A stretch of DNA of 64,000 nucleotides from Septoria linicola (GCA_024114885.1 CP099419.1:2232001-2296000); one strand, 5' to 3'. Shown: positions 9,715 to 21,600, counted from the first letter of the stretch. Notes: a model not told the origin generated them from the letters alone. A program made the numbers and translations.

Positions 9715-11259
9715 TTATGTGCATCGTTTCGTGAAACTCGTGTTGAAACCAGGCGTGGGTCCAAGGTTGTTTAACCTCGTTGCATCGCATCGCCAACTGC
9801 GTACATCGCTGTGGTGCAATGCATACGCAGCACAACGAAAGCTGATCCTTCTCAGCTCTGAACACGTTGACGGGGTATCCTGCATAATCGGCACCAGGTG
9901 TCGATAGACGGCTCCAGTCAGAGCAACGTCAGGGTCCTCTCTCGTTGGTCCAAGTATCTGAAGCGTAGTGAGAGAGACTGGCAGGCAGTCGACTAGCTTA
10001 TGCTTCGGATCGAAGTACCGATAGCTTCCGATGAGCGCGCGTGGCGTGACAGCAAGATGTACAAGTGTTGTCATACGTTCAAGGTTTCCTAGTGGATCAT
10101 CGTATGCTTCGTGGATTCTGGCCGCGAAGAGGTGCGGATCCGGCTCGGGCAGCCGACAGAAGTTGTTCCTTGTATCTAGCTTCACAGACTGGAGGCCTGC
10201 TCCAAATGTGTTAAGCGAGGCTGCGATACTCTTGAAGTCCAGAGGATATTGTTGGACGGCCCAGTGGAGATCTATGTCACGCAAGTTAGGCGCTCGTTGC
10301 AGCAGATATGCCAGAGTGACGTTGTCCATGATGCATTCTCTCAGCTCTATGCGTCTCAGGCCCGGCCATGGCTGGTCTGTTAGTAGTGTCAGCTCCGCCC
10401 CCAGGAGCCGGCTTTGTCGCATATCTAAGCATGACTTACTTATGATTGCCGAATCGCTTGAGGTCAGCAGTCTGCTACAGCTGATGCGCCAGGCACTGAA
10501 ACTGTCCACATTCGGCATCATGAGCAGTCGCTTCGCGAATGTGCAGCCAAATATGCCCGAATGCTTTTCTAGCCGAATTGCTAGCCGTCTTATTCTTTGA
10601 TACCGCTTGTACGACTCTGAGCTCCACCTGTACACGGGTAGCAGATCTAAGAGAAAGTAGAGCGATCTCGCTCGCATGAACTCCTCGCGGTGTGCCTCCT
10701 GGTCCACGCACGGGACGGAGACCTCGAGGACTTCGATGTTATCACACAGCATGATCAGAGAAGTCAGGACGACATCTGCTCGGCCACTTTCGAGCTCTGC
10801 ACCAACAGCTGAGCCCAACCCCATGGGATAGCAAGAGCTCATTCTTCGCAATCCCCGTGCATATTGCAGGCATTGCGTGTCGAGGCTTTGGGGAGCTCGA
10901 TCAATGGGGTGTTCGTCTCCTCGAGCAACGTGCTCCCACTTGTCTACGACAATCTCGCGCACACTATCAGCACAACCTGGAACTGTAGCCAGTGTCTTGA
11001 TAAATTTCCTTGCGTTCGCAATGCGGAAGCCAGGATAAGTGTGATACAAGACTGGCTTCACTATGTGGTAGAGCGATTTTGATGTCCTACTCAGATATGC
11101 TAGCGTCCGTAACTGCAGCTTGATTGCTCGATCAGAGTCACTCAAAGTGCTGAAATTCGGTCCTCGCTTCTCTCCAATTGTGATGGCGGAGGGCAAGCGT
11201 AGGTAGTCAACAATCAACGTCAATATCTCCTCAGGGAGATGAAGCGCGGTAGCCGCCAT
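9715..11259 (-). CDS. F-box-like protein with LRR-like body
   Basis: 514 residues if read as one open frame. The N-terminus LHLPEEILTLIVDYL fits an F-box-like motif, and the body contains leucine-rich segments such as PGLRRIELREC and APNLRDIDLHW, as in fungal F-box/LRR proteins. A likely 63-nt intron lies inside (10439-10377: GTAAGT donor, CTAACAG acceptor, GCTGAC upstream). Because 63 is a multiple of three and has no stop, both spliced (493 aa) and unspliced forms are in frame. Role as an SCF ubiquitin-ligase adaptor is family inference; the target is unknown. The start ATG at 11259 places the F-box near the N-terminus as expected. Confidence 0.75.
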   Translation of the reverse strand: MAATALHLPEEILTLIVDYLRLPSAITIGEKRGPNFSTLSDSDRAIKLQLRTLAYLSRTSKSLYHIVKPVLYHTYPGFRIANARKFIKTLATVPGCADSVREIVVDKWEHVARGDEHPIDRAPQSLDTQCLQYARGLRRMSSCYPMGLGSAVGAELESGRADVVLTSLIMLCDNIEVLEVSVPCVDQEAHREEFMRARSLYFLLDLLPVYRWSSESYKRYQRIRRLAIRLEKHSGIFGCTFAKRLLMMPNVDSFSAWRISCSRLLTSSDSAIISKSCLDMRQSRLLGAELTLLTDQPWPGLRRIELRECIMDNVTLAYLLQRAPNLRDIDLHWAVQQYPLDFKSIAASLNTFGAGLQSVKLDTRNNFCRLPEPDPHLFAARIHEAYDDPLGNLERMTTLVHLAVTPRALIGSYRYFDPKHKLVDCLPVSLTTLQILGPTREDPDVALTGAVYRHLVPIMQDTPSTCSELRRISFRCAAYALHHSDVRSWRCDATRLNNLGPTPGFNTSFTKRCT

Positions 11260-11629
11260 CCGCGCATGAGTGATTTGCGATAGCAGGAACCGAGCTATAA
11301 AGTGATATAAGCGCTATCTTCCGGACCGGCTGCCATGTGACCCGGGACAGTGAGTTGTAGTATGTCTCGCACATAGAGGAGCGCACCAAGACTGACGAGA
11401 TTCCAAATAACAGAGCATGCACCGGCGGTGCCGTTTATTGTTCAACAGCAGAGTAGAATGTGAAGGTGGAGGAACAAGGCCATGTGTGTGCTTAATTCGA
11501 GTCGGTTGCAGACGAACCAGAAGGCCAGCAGCTGTCGTTCGTCCACGGTGCCACGATAGGGTCCGTTCTTGGAGTGGTGGCGCTTGCAAACCAGGTTGTC
11601 GGTACACTGTGATCGCAGAACTTCCAATG

Positions 11630-11668
<39 letters not shown>

Positions 11669-11792
11669 GACAGTGCGTTGGCGGTCGCCAAGAGGAATTG
11701 CTCGATCAGCTTCCGAGTTTCACGGCACTTGCACGCACGACCGTTGACACGTAGAGAACTCTCCTCAGCATTGGTACTATAAGGTGTCCACT
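11260..11792. promoter_or_regulatory. Divergent promoter region, F-box gene / small unknown gene
   Basis: It separates two genes transcribed away from each other. It contains the GAT microsatellite described separately. A His-run open frame on the minus strand here is only the translation of that repeat. No specific promoter element was assigned. Confidence 0.4.
11631..11669 (+). repeat. (GAT)n trinucleotide microsatellite
   Basis: Thirteen consecutive GAT-type units, the last one changed to GAG, occupy 39 bp about 125 bp upstream of the small gene at 11793. The tract is perfect apart from the edge, which usually means length polymorphism between strains. It is non-coding in any supported gene. 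Confidence 0.97.
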
Positions 11793-12113
11793 ATGCCTGC
11801 AGACTCCTCAGACCCGCGGTCTCCGAGCTCGATCGTTGATGCCACGCGAAGCATCTTCTATCATGCTGTCTATCACCAGCTGCCCAGCATGTTCAGTGCT
11901 GCTCTAGAGCTGCCAGCAAAGACGCTGCAGCGGTATCAAGAACGCGACACGCGATATGATGCGCGGCAAGGAGCCATTGGGGATCCCTATCGAGGCTTCA
12001 TCGACCCAGGACTGGCCGACGAGATCGACGAAAGACGACGGCAGGCCGATGAGGCCTTGAGCAAGCGGCGTCAAGACTCAGCAAGCACAAGAGGCAGTGA
12101 TAGCAGAGGCTGA
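11793..12113 (+). CDS. Small unknown protein (106 aa)
   Basis: A single open frame of 106 residues starting at the ATG at 11793 (an in-frame GTG lies 9 bp upstream). The chain is hydrophilic. A short segment, YHQLPSMFSAALELPAKTLQRYQERD, precedes a helical, charged C-terminus rich in Arg, Asp and Ser. No known family was recognised, and no signal peptide or membrane segment is present. Base composition and amino-acid usage look like real coding sequence, but the call rests on the open frame alone. Confidence 0.45.
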   Translation: MPADSSDPRSPSSIVDATRSIFYHAVYHQLPSMFSAALELPAKTLQRYQERDTRYDARQGAIGDPYRGFIDPGLADEIDERRRQADEALSKRRQDSASTRGSDSRG

Positions 12114-12423
12114 AAAAACGCGACGCAGCAGTGCTGCCCGGTCCGCCCTGCGATGCACGTCGCATCGGAGAGCTCTAGGAGCGCACCTGCATAACATCCT
12201 GATGCATTGTCGGCTGAAGCGCTGGGCAGCGGGCCTACCTTGTCAGTCGAGGTCGGAGGCTGCATGTTAGCATTCATCAGAGGCGCGAATAACCCATTCC
12301 AGTATGATCTCGGCCACCGTAGTGCCCGGAGAATCCGAAGCACAATCGCGGATGTGAACGTGCGATGTGAAGGTCAAGTCGAGCAATACAGATTCGTTGG
12401 AGCTAATACTTGTTCGTCCAAGT
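12114..12423. other. Convergent intergenic region
   Basis: It lies between the ends of the small unknown gene and the SnoaL-like gene. Nothing specific is seen; it should contain both transcription terminators. Confidence 0.35.
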
Positions 12424-13026
12424 CTAAAATGCTGCGCCGTCTGGAGGAATGCCCTCGCCATCGCCATGATGGAGACCATCCGTTCCATTCGTCCCTTTCA
12501 CACCATTGCCCAATGTCTGACCAGCAGCACTCTCCCTCCATGCCTTCGCCGAAATCCTCTCCTTTATCTGCTGACTCGCGAACGGATCCACATACTCACA
12601 ACAATCCACTACCTTCTCGCCTGTCTCATCACACTTGATGAAAAACACAATATCATTCAAGACCTTGTCGCCTCCATCCGCGGGCAGCATCCAAAAATCC
12701 GCACGAGCTATTACTGTCCTCTTTCGTACATCTACAAAAACATCTTGCACCAGAATCGCCCAGGTGGAGAGGTGATTGGACATTTTTTGGATATGCTCTA
12801 CGAAGCCGTGGATATCTTGGGGTGCTCCGAGGACGGGGCTATTTTGTGCGAAGAGTTTGGGGGCCCAGGATATGCGGAAGTGAGGCGCGCAGTAGGAGCG
12901 TATCAGGTCGTAGTCGGGATGATTTGAGCGAGGCGTGGCGGAATTGGTGGACTCGATGAAAGCTCGCGCGGTCTTGGAGAGTTTGGAATAGATGTCTGCA
13001 TCTTGTTCTGCTGTGCTTACGGTCAT
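12424..13026 (-). CDS. SnoaL/NTF2-like fold protein
   Basis: Single-exon protein of 200 residues. The order of segments (helical start, then YCAPHFRISWAPKL, a helix with GFVEHIQKM, and strands VQDVFVDVRKRTVIARADFWM and NDIVFFIKC) fits the SnoaL-like/NTF2-like cone fold common in fungal uncharacterised proteins. The last 30 residues are Gly/Asp-rich and probably disordered. Members include polyketide cyclases and dehydratase-like enzymes, but many have no known activity, and no active-site assignment is possible here. The start is the ATG at 13026, 9 bp inside a longer frame that begins with GTG. It is convergent with the small gene ending at 12113. Confidence 0.65.
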   Translation of the reverse strand: MTVSTAEQDADIYSKLSKTARAFIESTNSATPRSNHPDYDLIRSYCAPHFRISWAPKLFAQNSPVLGAPQDIHGFVEHIQKMSNHLSTWAILVQDVFVDVRKRTVIARADFWMLPADGGDKVLNDIVFFIKCDETGEKVVDCCEYVDPFASQQIKERISAKAWRESAAGQTLGNGVKGTNGTDGLHHGDGEGIPPDGAAF

Positions 13027-14266
13027 GTTGGGCACGCACGATGAATCCCAAGCGTAGTCTTTGGGCGGCAGTGTGATGGTAGTTTCCTCGCAGAAGAGGA
13101 ACAGATGCCCACACTTGTTAGTATAAGACGCATTCTCGCTCGGTGCCGTTGTCGCTGGGCTTGACGCCCATGATCAACATCCTCCAACACGTTGTGCGCA
13201 AGCGTGTGAGTGTTGGTCTTGCATTATAGACAGACTGAGCTAGATCGTTTAGAGTTTGCCCACAAACTGGAGCTTGTTCCGTGTGGGCTCAAAGTGTACA
13301 GCTACCCGATTGAGAAGTCTTCGCGAGGTGCCTGCAACAGCGGTAAGTAGCGAAGTCCAGTAAGTCATCCGATACGTGTCTGCGGTGAAAGTGAGTTGTA
13401 GCATGCGTCTCTTACACAGGGACTGGCTCGTTGGTGATCGGTGCCGGAAGATTTCGATGTGCCGAACGAACACCATTGACGTTTCTGAGGTCAGAAAGGT
13501 TGCTTGATCAGCCTGTCTTGTAACAAGAGCGAGACCAACGCACTGGTTTTGCGACCATAGGACACAGCTCAATGTTGACGGCTTGGTTATTGTAAGGGGC
13601 ATCGTGGAAAACATATTTTAGTTGTCCTCCACGCTCAACGCTCGATCATATAAAGACACTAGATGAATCATGAAGATGCTGCTGAAGCTGCTGTTCCGCA
13701 CTGGCAGCCAGCTCCTGGACAGCTCGCGGAATGGTATCTCTAATAACAATGCAAAGCGTCGTGGCGCTAAAGTGAAAGACATCTCGTCCATCGCAGTCCT
13801 GTTGTCCATGATTCTAAACCTACACCCCTCGGGAACGCCTCTTCTTTTGGCATTTCCACACCCTCCTTAGCAACATGTCTTCCGCATTTAGCTGAGACTG
13901 AAAGCTGAATGACTGAAAGCTGAATGCTCCGCTTTGCCTTGGATTTGGTGGCAGCCTATGGTTGATGAGTGCGAGTTGTTGGCCAACCTGTCGGTTGCGC
14001 TTCGCGCGCTGACTTCCTTCCGATCCTGCCACGCCGAATAGTATGGGAACATCGCCGACACTGCAGCTCGATGGCTGCGGGCGTGCGGTCGTTGCGATTG
14101 TGCTAGCTCCTGACAACACACTACCGAACCTGGGCACTTCAATCGCAGAAGGAGGCGGTGAGCTTGACGGCGGTGGTGGTGGCGGCGGCGATGGAGAACG
14201 GCCGAAAAATGGCGATTATGGGGCCGGTATTGGGCTTCTCCGCGAAAGATCTGGTTCACCCGGCTC
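13027..14266. other. Intergenic region with one weak ORF
   Basis: No firm gene. A minus-strand frame at 13614-13249 (121 codons, ATG start, beginning MFSTMPLTITKP) is the only one with protein-like composition, and no family was recognised. A plus-strand frame at 14043-14270 is Gly-rich low complexity and overlaps the end of the SUMO-ligase gene. A 15-nt tandem duplication is listed separately. Confidence 0.35.
13897..13926 (+). repeat. Two-copy 15-nt tandem repeat
   Basis: The unit actgaaagctgaatg occurs twice head to tail (13897-13911 and 13912-13926) with no mismatch. It lies in non-coding sequence and has no evident function. Confidence 0.95.
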
Positions 14267-17200
14267 CTAGTCCAGCTCAATAACAGGCCTGGCGACAGGT
14301 GCAGCAGCTGATGCACGCTCCTCACGCTCCAGGCTAGGTGAGCGTACTCCAGTGCGTTGCTCCACCTTGGGCTTCCAGGTACCATCGGCTTCGATGATGA
14401 TGGCTTTCGTGTCTAACAAGTTCTTCTTCTCGAGTTCTGCACGGACATCCACCAAGAACTCATCGACAACGAGTGTCGGCGGCCGTACATCTCCTCGGCA
14501 TAGCGGGCATCGCCAACAGTCGACAATCGAGGGCCAATTTGGCTGCTCACGCTTGCACACAGATAGGAACACTTCCAGATCGAACACATCCTTGTGCAAG
14601 CAGTTCACGCCACGGACCGGCAAGTCTACCATGCGGGCCTGGGACAAAGGCTCGACAATGCCGACTGTCATATTACTGGAAGTGACAGTAATGTCGTCGT
14701 CTCCCATATCATCGCCGCCCGTGAGAGCTTTCTTGATTGCCAACAAGGAGTCCTTCGCAGTGACACGCTTCAGACTTTGCTTGATCGTGTCGTGACTCAC
14801 AACTCCGATAGTCTCAACAGCGACAGCGAAGTCGAACTTTCGCTTATCATTCGTATGGCGGTTGAGGAGGATCTTGAAGTTGTTCGTCCCTAACAAGACG
14901 TGCGAAGTGACGTCAATGGGTAGATACTTGCCATGGTGGAGCTTACGCCTCGTGAACAACGGGGTGCCATTCAGCTCGAAGCATAGTTCTTCCGGCCAGC
15001 TAGTGTCAGCAACAATCCAGCTACTCTCACTGATGAATCCAGTAGCAGGTACGGCGCAGCATCGGACGCGGTACATGAGTGATTCTTCCTTGATGACTCT
15101 AGTTGGGCGAGTGCCGGTACCGGCAGGCGCAGATACGGTCCTGGCGAGCTTGCCGAAATCATCACCAGTAATATTAAACACTGCTTGCTGCACAGCGAGC
15201 CGCTTCTTTATTGTAGCTGGGGCCAAAGCGAAACCGACGATATGTCGGTACAGCTTTGGCCCAAGTGTCCCGACATTAGCTGAAGCCAGTACAGGGCTGC
15301 GTAAGTGTGCTTGTTGCAGGCCAGATCTATTGGAATCAGGATGCGTGGGCTGAGCTCGAGGACACTGGTCTAAAGTCGGGAAGAGATTCCCCTTCTTAGG
15401 TTGTCTTGACGTCGCACCAGGTTGTGGAATTTGAGGTGAAGCCGAAGTCAACGAGCCTGAAACTTGTCTCCTTGGGCCTGCTGGTCGTAGATGTGGCAGC
15501 GAACCCGGAGATAGTATCGTTGGTGATTGGAGTGCCGTGGTGTTGCTGATGCGGGACTGCTGCATCGCCTGCGGAGGCTGCCATCTCTGCTGGGCAATGT
15601 GCTGATTTGTTGGCTGTGCTTGGGATTGCTGGTGCTGCTGAATTCGATGGTGCGTGCTTCTCGGTATCGTTCGAAACAATTGCTGTACGTCGTTCGGTAT
15701 GACGAAGGGTCCAAGAGTTCCCCGGAAGTTGCCCGATAACAATTGCCGCTGCGAGTGTTGGTACTGGCCCCAGGCATCGTATGCACGGCGCAGAGCTGCG
15801 TAGGCTTCCAGCTTTTCCTGCTGCGTCCTTCGCCAGCCGTTCGCGAAGAAGGTATGTTGATCGACTTGGTGCAGAACCATCAAAGCTTCAGCGCCGGAAG
15901 AATCTTCCACACCCCAAAACAGGCGCATGATGGCTCGAAAGCACGTAGTCTGTAGGACCGGACTGTGTAGGTGCAGAAAGGTGGCCATATCCTCTACTAA
16001 AGGCGGTGCAAGCATTTGTCGGGAGGTCAGCGTCAAGCTATCCCAACACTGTGGAAGAGCGATCAAGAAAGTCTTGACCATGCCCGCCCGGTATTCGTAT
16101 ATGTCTCGTGCATTCGATTGATCCGAGTACAGGTCCATAATAGGCTCTGGAAAATCAGCGAAGAAGCCGAGCAAGTCGTTGTTGATCTCCGTGTTTGAGC
16201 ACAGGAGATTTGCAACATGTTCCCAGCTACTTATCGGGAGAGCTTTTAGCGATTTGGGTAGCAGACTTGGCATGACGCTCTTTAAGCAGAATACCTGGCT
16301 TAACACTTGATAAAACCAGTCTTCACGTTCTACGGCGGTGCGTAAGAGGGCCAATCGGCCATTGTCGTAGTCAGTCGAGATGTGCTGGAGCTCCTGCTGC
16401 TTCTCTGTGATACGGTCAAGCAGTATGTCCTTGTTGATTCTCGAAGCAGCAGGTGTCCTGTTCTGGACAGGTGGAGGCGGATATGGGTGGCCGTGGTTAG
16501 AAGGCACAATAGCTGGAGTCTGAAGTGGTTGCGCATTTGACTGCACAACTGGGGCGAGGGACAAGGGTGCTTGGACACTTGACTGCGTACTGCGACGCTG
16601 ATGTTGACCTGTGCAGTGTTAGACTCTGACATAGTCCTGCAGTAGATCCAGTCTCACCTTGCGCTGAGTTCTGCCATTGGGGATTGTGCAGAGCATGAGT
16701 GGGCTGCTGCATAAACTGAAACGACTGTCCCGACTGGTCAGACGATGGCACAGCCTGCAGGACGTGAGCATTCTGAGGAATCGAGATATGCCGGACGTGT
16801 TGTGGCGGAAAGCCAGGAGACTGCATGACCAGCGGAGAACCGGAAGCAGGCGTTCTGTTGTTGAGTCCCAGGTCCGTAAATACACGCTGCGGGTGAACGG
16901 GGCGTCTCATAGCAGTGATATGATTCTCTGCGAAGGTGGGAGAGTTGGTAGTCTCATCACTTGGTGCTGGCGAGGGTAGCGATGGCGCTGCACGGCTTGT
17001 GCGATCCATTGATTTTCGAGCAGCTACTCGAGGAGTCGGCAGTCCAGTGGCAGCATCGACCATTGTTGGGGGCAGTTCATACTGCACCAGATGAGGTGCA
17101 GAATGAGGTTGCATTCGAGGTTGTGAAGTCGCCCGTGATGCTTGCCTCGTTTCTTGCTGTGTTGCTCTTGCCTCACTGGTATGCTGAGCAGGAGCGTCCT

Positions 17201-17498
17201 GGCTTCTTTCCTCCGATGCTTCGTCTTCTTCATCCAGATCTATGACAAGTGGTGAGGCCGTAGAGAGCGGATTTGTAGTGCGTGTGGATGCGTTTGGCGT
17301 TTCGTCTGTCCTGGTAGCCGTTGGTAGTGGAGCTCGACTTGCAGCTGGTGGATCCCGCAGGCTGCTATCCTCAACGTTCCCTGTCGCGGCTGTCATCCAA
17401 CGATCTTGCCGTCCATGTAGATATTGCAGATGCGCGTTGCTCTGTGCTATCACGTCGGTACGTGTTCGCTTGGGCGGAGGCTCGCCAGACACTGCCAT
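14267..17498 (-). CDS. PIAS/Siz-type SUMO E3 ligase (MIZ/SP-RING)
   Basis: Two exons, 17498-16658 and 16608-14267, with a 49-nt intron, give 1060 residues. The first half is disordered, rich in Pro, Gln, Ser and Thr. The C-terminal third holds a conserved region (around VRCCAVPATGF and LFTRRKLHHGKYLP) followed by a MIZ/SP-RING zinc finger with the ligand pattern C-x-H ... C ... CPLC (GVNCLHKDVFD through WRCPLCRGD). SP-RING proteins hold the SUMO-loaded Ubc9 and direct SUMO transfer in the nucleus. Two SUMO-interacting-type motifs support this: PLVIDLDEED in the N-terminal part and VIELD at the very C-terminus. No SAP domain was seen, so it is closer to the ZMIZ-like branch than to canonical Siz1; this subgrouping is tentative. 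Confidence 0.82.
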
Positions 17499-18612
17499 CG
17501 TCTCGTGTGCGCGGGCTTTGACACAGACATTGAGCACAGCAGCCCGGCCGATTTTTCATATGAGGATCGCACCTTCCTCTTTGCAAGCAATCCTGATATG
17601 CCTTGTCGCGAGAATTTCGATGAGACTAACGATGTAGCACAGCAGCTGCAAGCACTATGAGACTCACTTGCAGCCGAAGCGCGTGGTGGCCCGCGCAGGT
17701 GAAGTGGCCCGTCGGGGTGGTGACGCTTCACGAGAAGAAGTTTCGAGCGTGGAAGCCCTTCGTAGGAGGCGTGAAGTCAGAAGAGGAGTAACAGTAGATG
17801 CCCGACCGTGACAATTGCGCGCAAACGAGTCGTGAACAGCAGCGTCTGGCCGTAGACCGCATTCGGCCTGAAGCAGGATTCCTCGCCTGGAATGTGCGAT
17901 AGATCGCATTCGTCTTCTCACAATGCAGCAATGCCGTGCGTATCTCTTGGATCTCAGGTACGTGCACGCTATACCATCTCTCGACGACAAGTCATCACCA
18001 TTCCCAGCCATCACGTCCCCTGTTCGATCGAACCTTGTGAACATAATGGTCGTTCTTGGATAAGGGCAATTCCCGCAACACGGATGTCGACTTGCCGATC
18101 TTGCGGCGATCATGGCTCGTCTCGCCTTGGCTGTGGACCATCTTGATGCCAATCCACCTCATACTATCGTCGTCCTCACCATTGACAGGCGGGACGTGAA
18201 GTGATTGCAGGTCGCGTCGTTTCAATCTACAGACGTGGAACTTTGTCATGAATCATTGCTGCACTACGCCCTCTCCTGCACGCGCATAGTCCTCGACCCA
18301 ATAACACCACGGCACGTCGACCGACCGACGCGAACGAGCAGCGTCCGCCTACACACGCACACTCCTTTACATTCACCACCGAGATTGTACGCTGATACTG
18401 CGACGCTCTGGGCGGACACGACAGAGGTGGTGGTAATGGTGCTGCAATCTCCATCATTGTGACTTGGGAAGTCGAGATCAGCTTTGATCCACAAAGTCCC
18501 CGCAGTGCAGTCTAGCAGTGCACCACGACCACCACTGGTCCTGCGAGGCGCGGCGCGGCGCGACTTCCGGCGATCACGGCTACGAGCGCGTCTGACGGGC
18601 TGGCATTGAGAC
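17499..18612. promoter_or_regulatory. Divergent promoter region, SUMO ligase / BOI-like gene
   Basis: This 1.1-kb gap separates the two divergent genes. A GCGGC-rich stretch occurs near 18547-18561, just upstream of the BOI-like start, and a 12-bp palindrome gttcgatcgaac sits at 18022-18033. Open frames here (for example 17664-18152, minus strand) are overlapping and lack family features. Confidence 0.4.
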
Positions 18613-21600
18613 ATGATGGCGACGAAAGGCGGCGCGGGCAATGCGCAGGCGGGCTCCATACTGCTGGTGGTGCACGACTTCCAAGCGCGTAGTCCAGATG
18701 AGCTCAGCCTGGCCAAGGGTGATCGTATCGAGCTCATAGAACGGTGCGTATTCCACAACAAGACTGCTCGCTCACGACACGTAGCCTAACGCGCTGGCAG
18801 GGACGACGACTTTGGCGACGGCTGGTGAGTTTGGCCTTCCACTGTCTTCCGCTTTGCGCCTGAAAGATGGCCTGACAGTGTGTAGGTTCCTGGGCAAGCA
18901 TCTAACCAACGGCAGCAGTGGCCTGTTTCCAGAAGGTATCTGACCCCAGCAAGGCCAATGGCAGCAGATCTATTCTCGATGCCAGTCAGCATGACGCTGA
19001 CTACGACAAAATAGTTTATACCACGCCCGCACCAAAAGGCACACTGACCAACAGCTCCTACAAGCATCGATCCAGCGATGCAGCTCCCATGCTCGCGGCA
19101 CAGACGGCTGCCACCAATCTGGCCATGCCCACGCCCGGAATGGGCACAGGCTCTCGAAATGTTTCTGCCACTCAATCCCTTCCTCCCACTGTTGCTGGTG
19201 CATCGAACCCAATGGCGGCAGCCGCTCTCAGGACATCGTTACCGAGCAATGGTGCAGCAGGTGGCCGGACGTTCACCATCACATCAGACTCCCCGGTCAT
19301 GAGTGAGACATTGTCTGTGATTGACGAGCACATCACGGACATGAAGTCACCGCGAGCATCTTACGTCCCCAACGGCAACAAACGCGATACGATGGGCAGC
19401 GTGTATTCCGCCCAGCATCCTTTTCGACGTTCATACATTGCTGGCACCGAGACTGACGAAGAAGAACATCAATTGCACACCGAGGAAGAAGTCATGTCAT
19501 GGGGCCCAGAGCGTGTGGCGGAGTATCTCGAAGACAATGGCGTTGAAAGAGCACACTGTGATGTTTTCGGGATCAGGAGATCAGTGGCGAAGTTCTGCTT
19601 GCTATGGATCAAAACAGTCTGTTCATTAAAGAGTTTGAATTGGGGGCGATTGGACGAAGACTTCGGACTTGGTGAGCATTGACCAACATCATTTTATCAC
19701 CAGATCGAGACTTGTCACTAACCTGATGTGCCCACGACATAGGCACAAGATCAAGAGCCTTCAAGATGAGGTCAAACGCAGTGCGGCACCTCCAGAACTT
19801 GCGCGAGAGCGAAGTGCGTCCGAGTACTCTGGCGTGGACGCTGAGGAAGGAGCACCTGATACATCGGCCGTGGCGCGGAATCGCAGTTCCACGATCGGCG
19901 CGCCTTCGCTACCTCGAGGACTCAGCACAGGCAAACGGCAAAGTGGCGACAACATGCCAATCCGTAGCACAACCTTGCCCGAGCAGCAGATGGCTCATGT
20001 CCCCGGGGGCACGAGACGCGTAAGTACTGGCACGTCACCTTTACAGGCCATGACATCGGCGCCACGAGAAGCTACTCAGCGTCCATCGGCGCAAGGAATT
20101 CGCAACCTGAATCACTCCCGGAGGCATTCGAGCATTGACTCCACTTCTACCGACGGCGCAACTCGTGCTGGTCACAGAAAGAAACCTTCGCTGGACCAAA
20201 GATGGGAGCTTGGGCAAACTGTAAATGGTGGGCACAAGTACACTGCTAGCACTGATATGCAATTTCCAGAACGTAAGTCAAGCACACTCTCGCCTGCTCC
20301 CCCCGAGGACCTGGATCGCGGCTATTTCTCATCAAATGAGGTCGACGCACGATCACGCAGAGCAGTACTTACGAAACGAAATTCCGCCGCCATGACCCAG
20401 CCTACAGTAATAAGTCCTATGCAGTCGCGGACAGGCAGTTTCTTGAACACGGCACCAGAGGTGCGCGAGCCTGTTAGTCCAATCGGGTCGTCGTCTCACC
20501 ACACCAGTGCGATGAACGCGATCCACAGCAAATTCGGCAATTATCGATCCGCGACAGCTCCAACTACCAATAGCAAACTTGGCACGAGCAACCCGATCGT
20601 GACAAAGCTGGACCATGGAAGTAGTCACTCACTCAATGCGATTGCTGCAAGCCCGACCAAGATCGACGACAACGCTAGCGAAGCTTCAAGCGATAAGGCT
20701 CTACCTGCAGCACCAGCTGACAGGCCGAGCCCAAGGATCAACATGGGCATGTTCTCTTCAGCGAGAGCCAAAATGACAGGGTTGAGGTCTAGCAGTGATG
20801 CCGTGACAAAAGACGAGAAAAGATCGCCCACGAAGACCGAGGATTCACTAAAGTCGCCAACAAGGACTGGCTCTTCTACGCCTAGCACCGAAGGTAAGAG
20901 CTTTGACCTTAGCAAATCGGACATCCATTCGCGCGCTTCCACTGGATCAGCTGGCGGTCTTCTGCCACCTCCGCCAGCGAAGAGACCCCGCGCCAAAACG
21001 AAGACGAAGAAGGCCACGTCTGCCTATACCCGCGGGCTTGAACAGAAGACACCACAGGAAGCGATGATAACATGCGACTATTCAGGCTGGATGAAGAAGA
21101 AGAGCGGATCTTTAATGACCACCTGGAAGACACGCCTGTTCATCCTCCGTGGGTGCCGACTGTCTTATTACTACTCGGACGAAGATACGGAAGAGAAAGG
21201 CTTGATCGATATCTCGTTCCACAGAGTCTTGCCTGCACACAATGAGACTCTGACCGGACTGCATGCGACTGTCACGGGAGCGTCCGGAGGGCCCATAAGC
21301 CCCGGGCAAGGCTCAACCCCTACACTTGCGCAGCAAGATCTGCGCAACAACCCACCTCAAAAGGGCGATGAAGACGAGGGCATGTTCATTTTCAAGCTTG
21401 TACCGCCTAAGGCTGGTCTTTCGAAGGGCGTCAGTTTCACAAAGCCGGCTGTGCACTATTTTGCAGTGAACTCCAGGCAGGAAGGCAGATTGTGGATGGC
21501 AGCATTGATGAAGGCCACGATCGATAGAGACGACAATGGCGTAGTCACAACGACCTACAACCAGAAGACCATATCGTTACAAAAGGCCAGAGAACGTCGT

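Noticed and set aside
11314..11691. Poly-His open frame on the minus strand
   Set aside because: It is only the translation of the GAT/ATC microsatellite.
17664..18152. 162-codon minus-strand frame in the divergent promoter region
   Set aside because: Arg/Ser-rich, overlapped by frames in all phases, with no domain.
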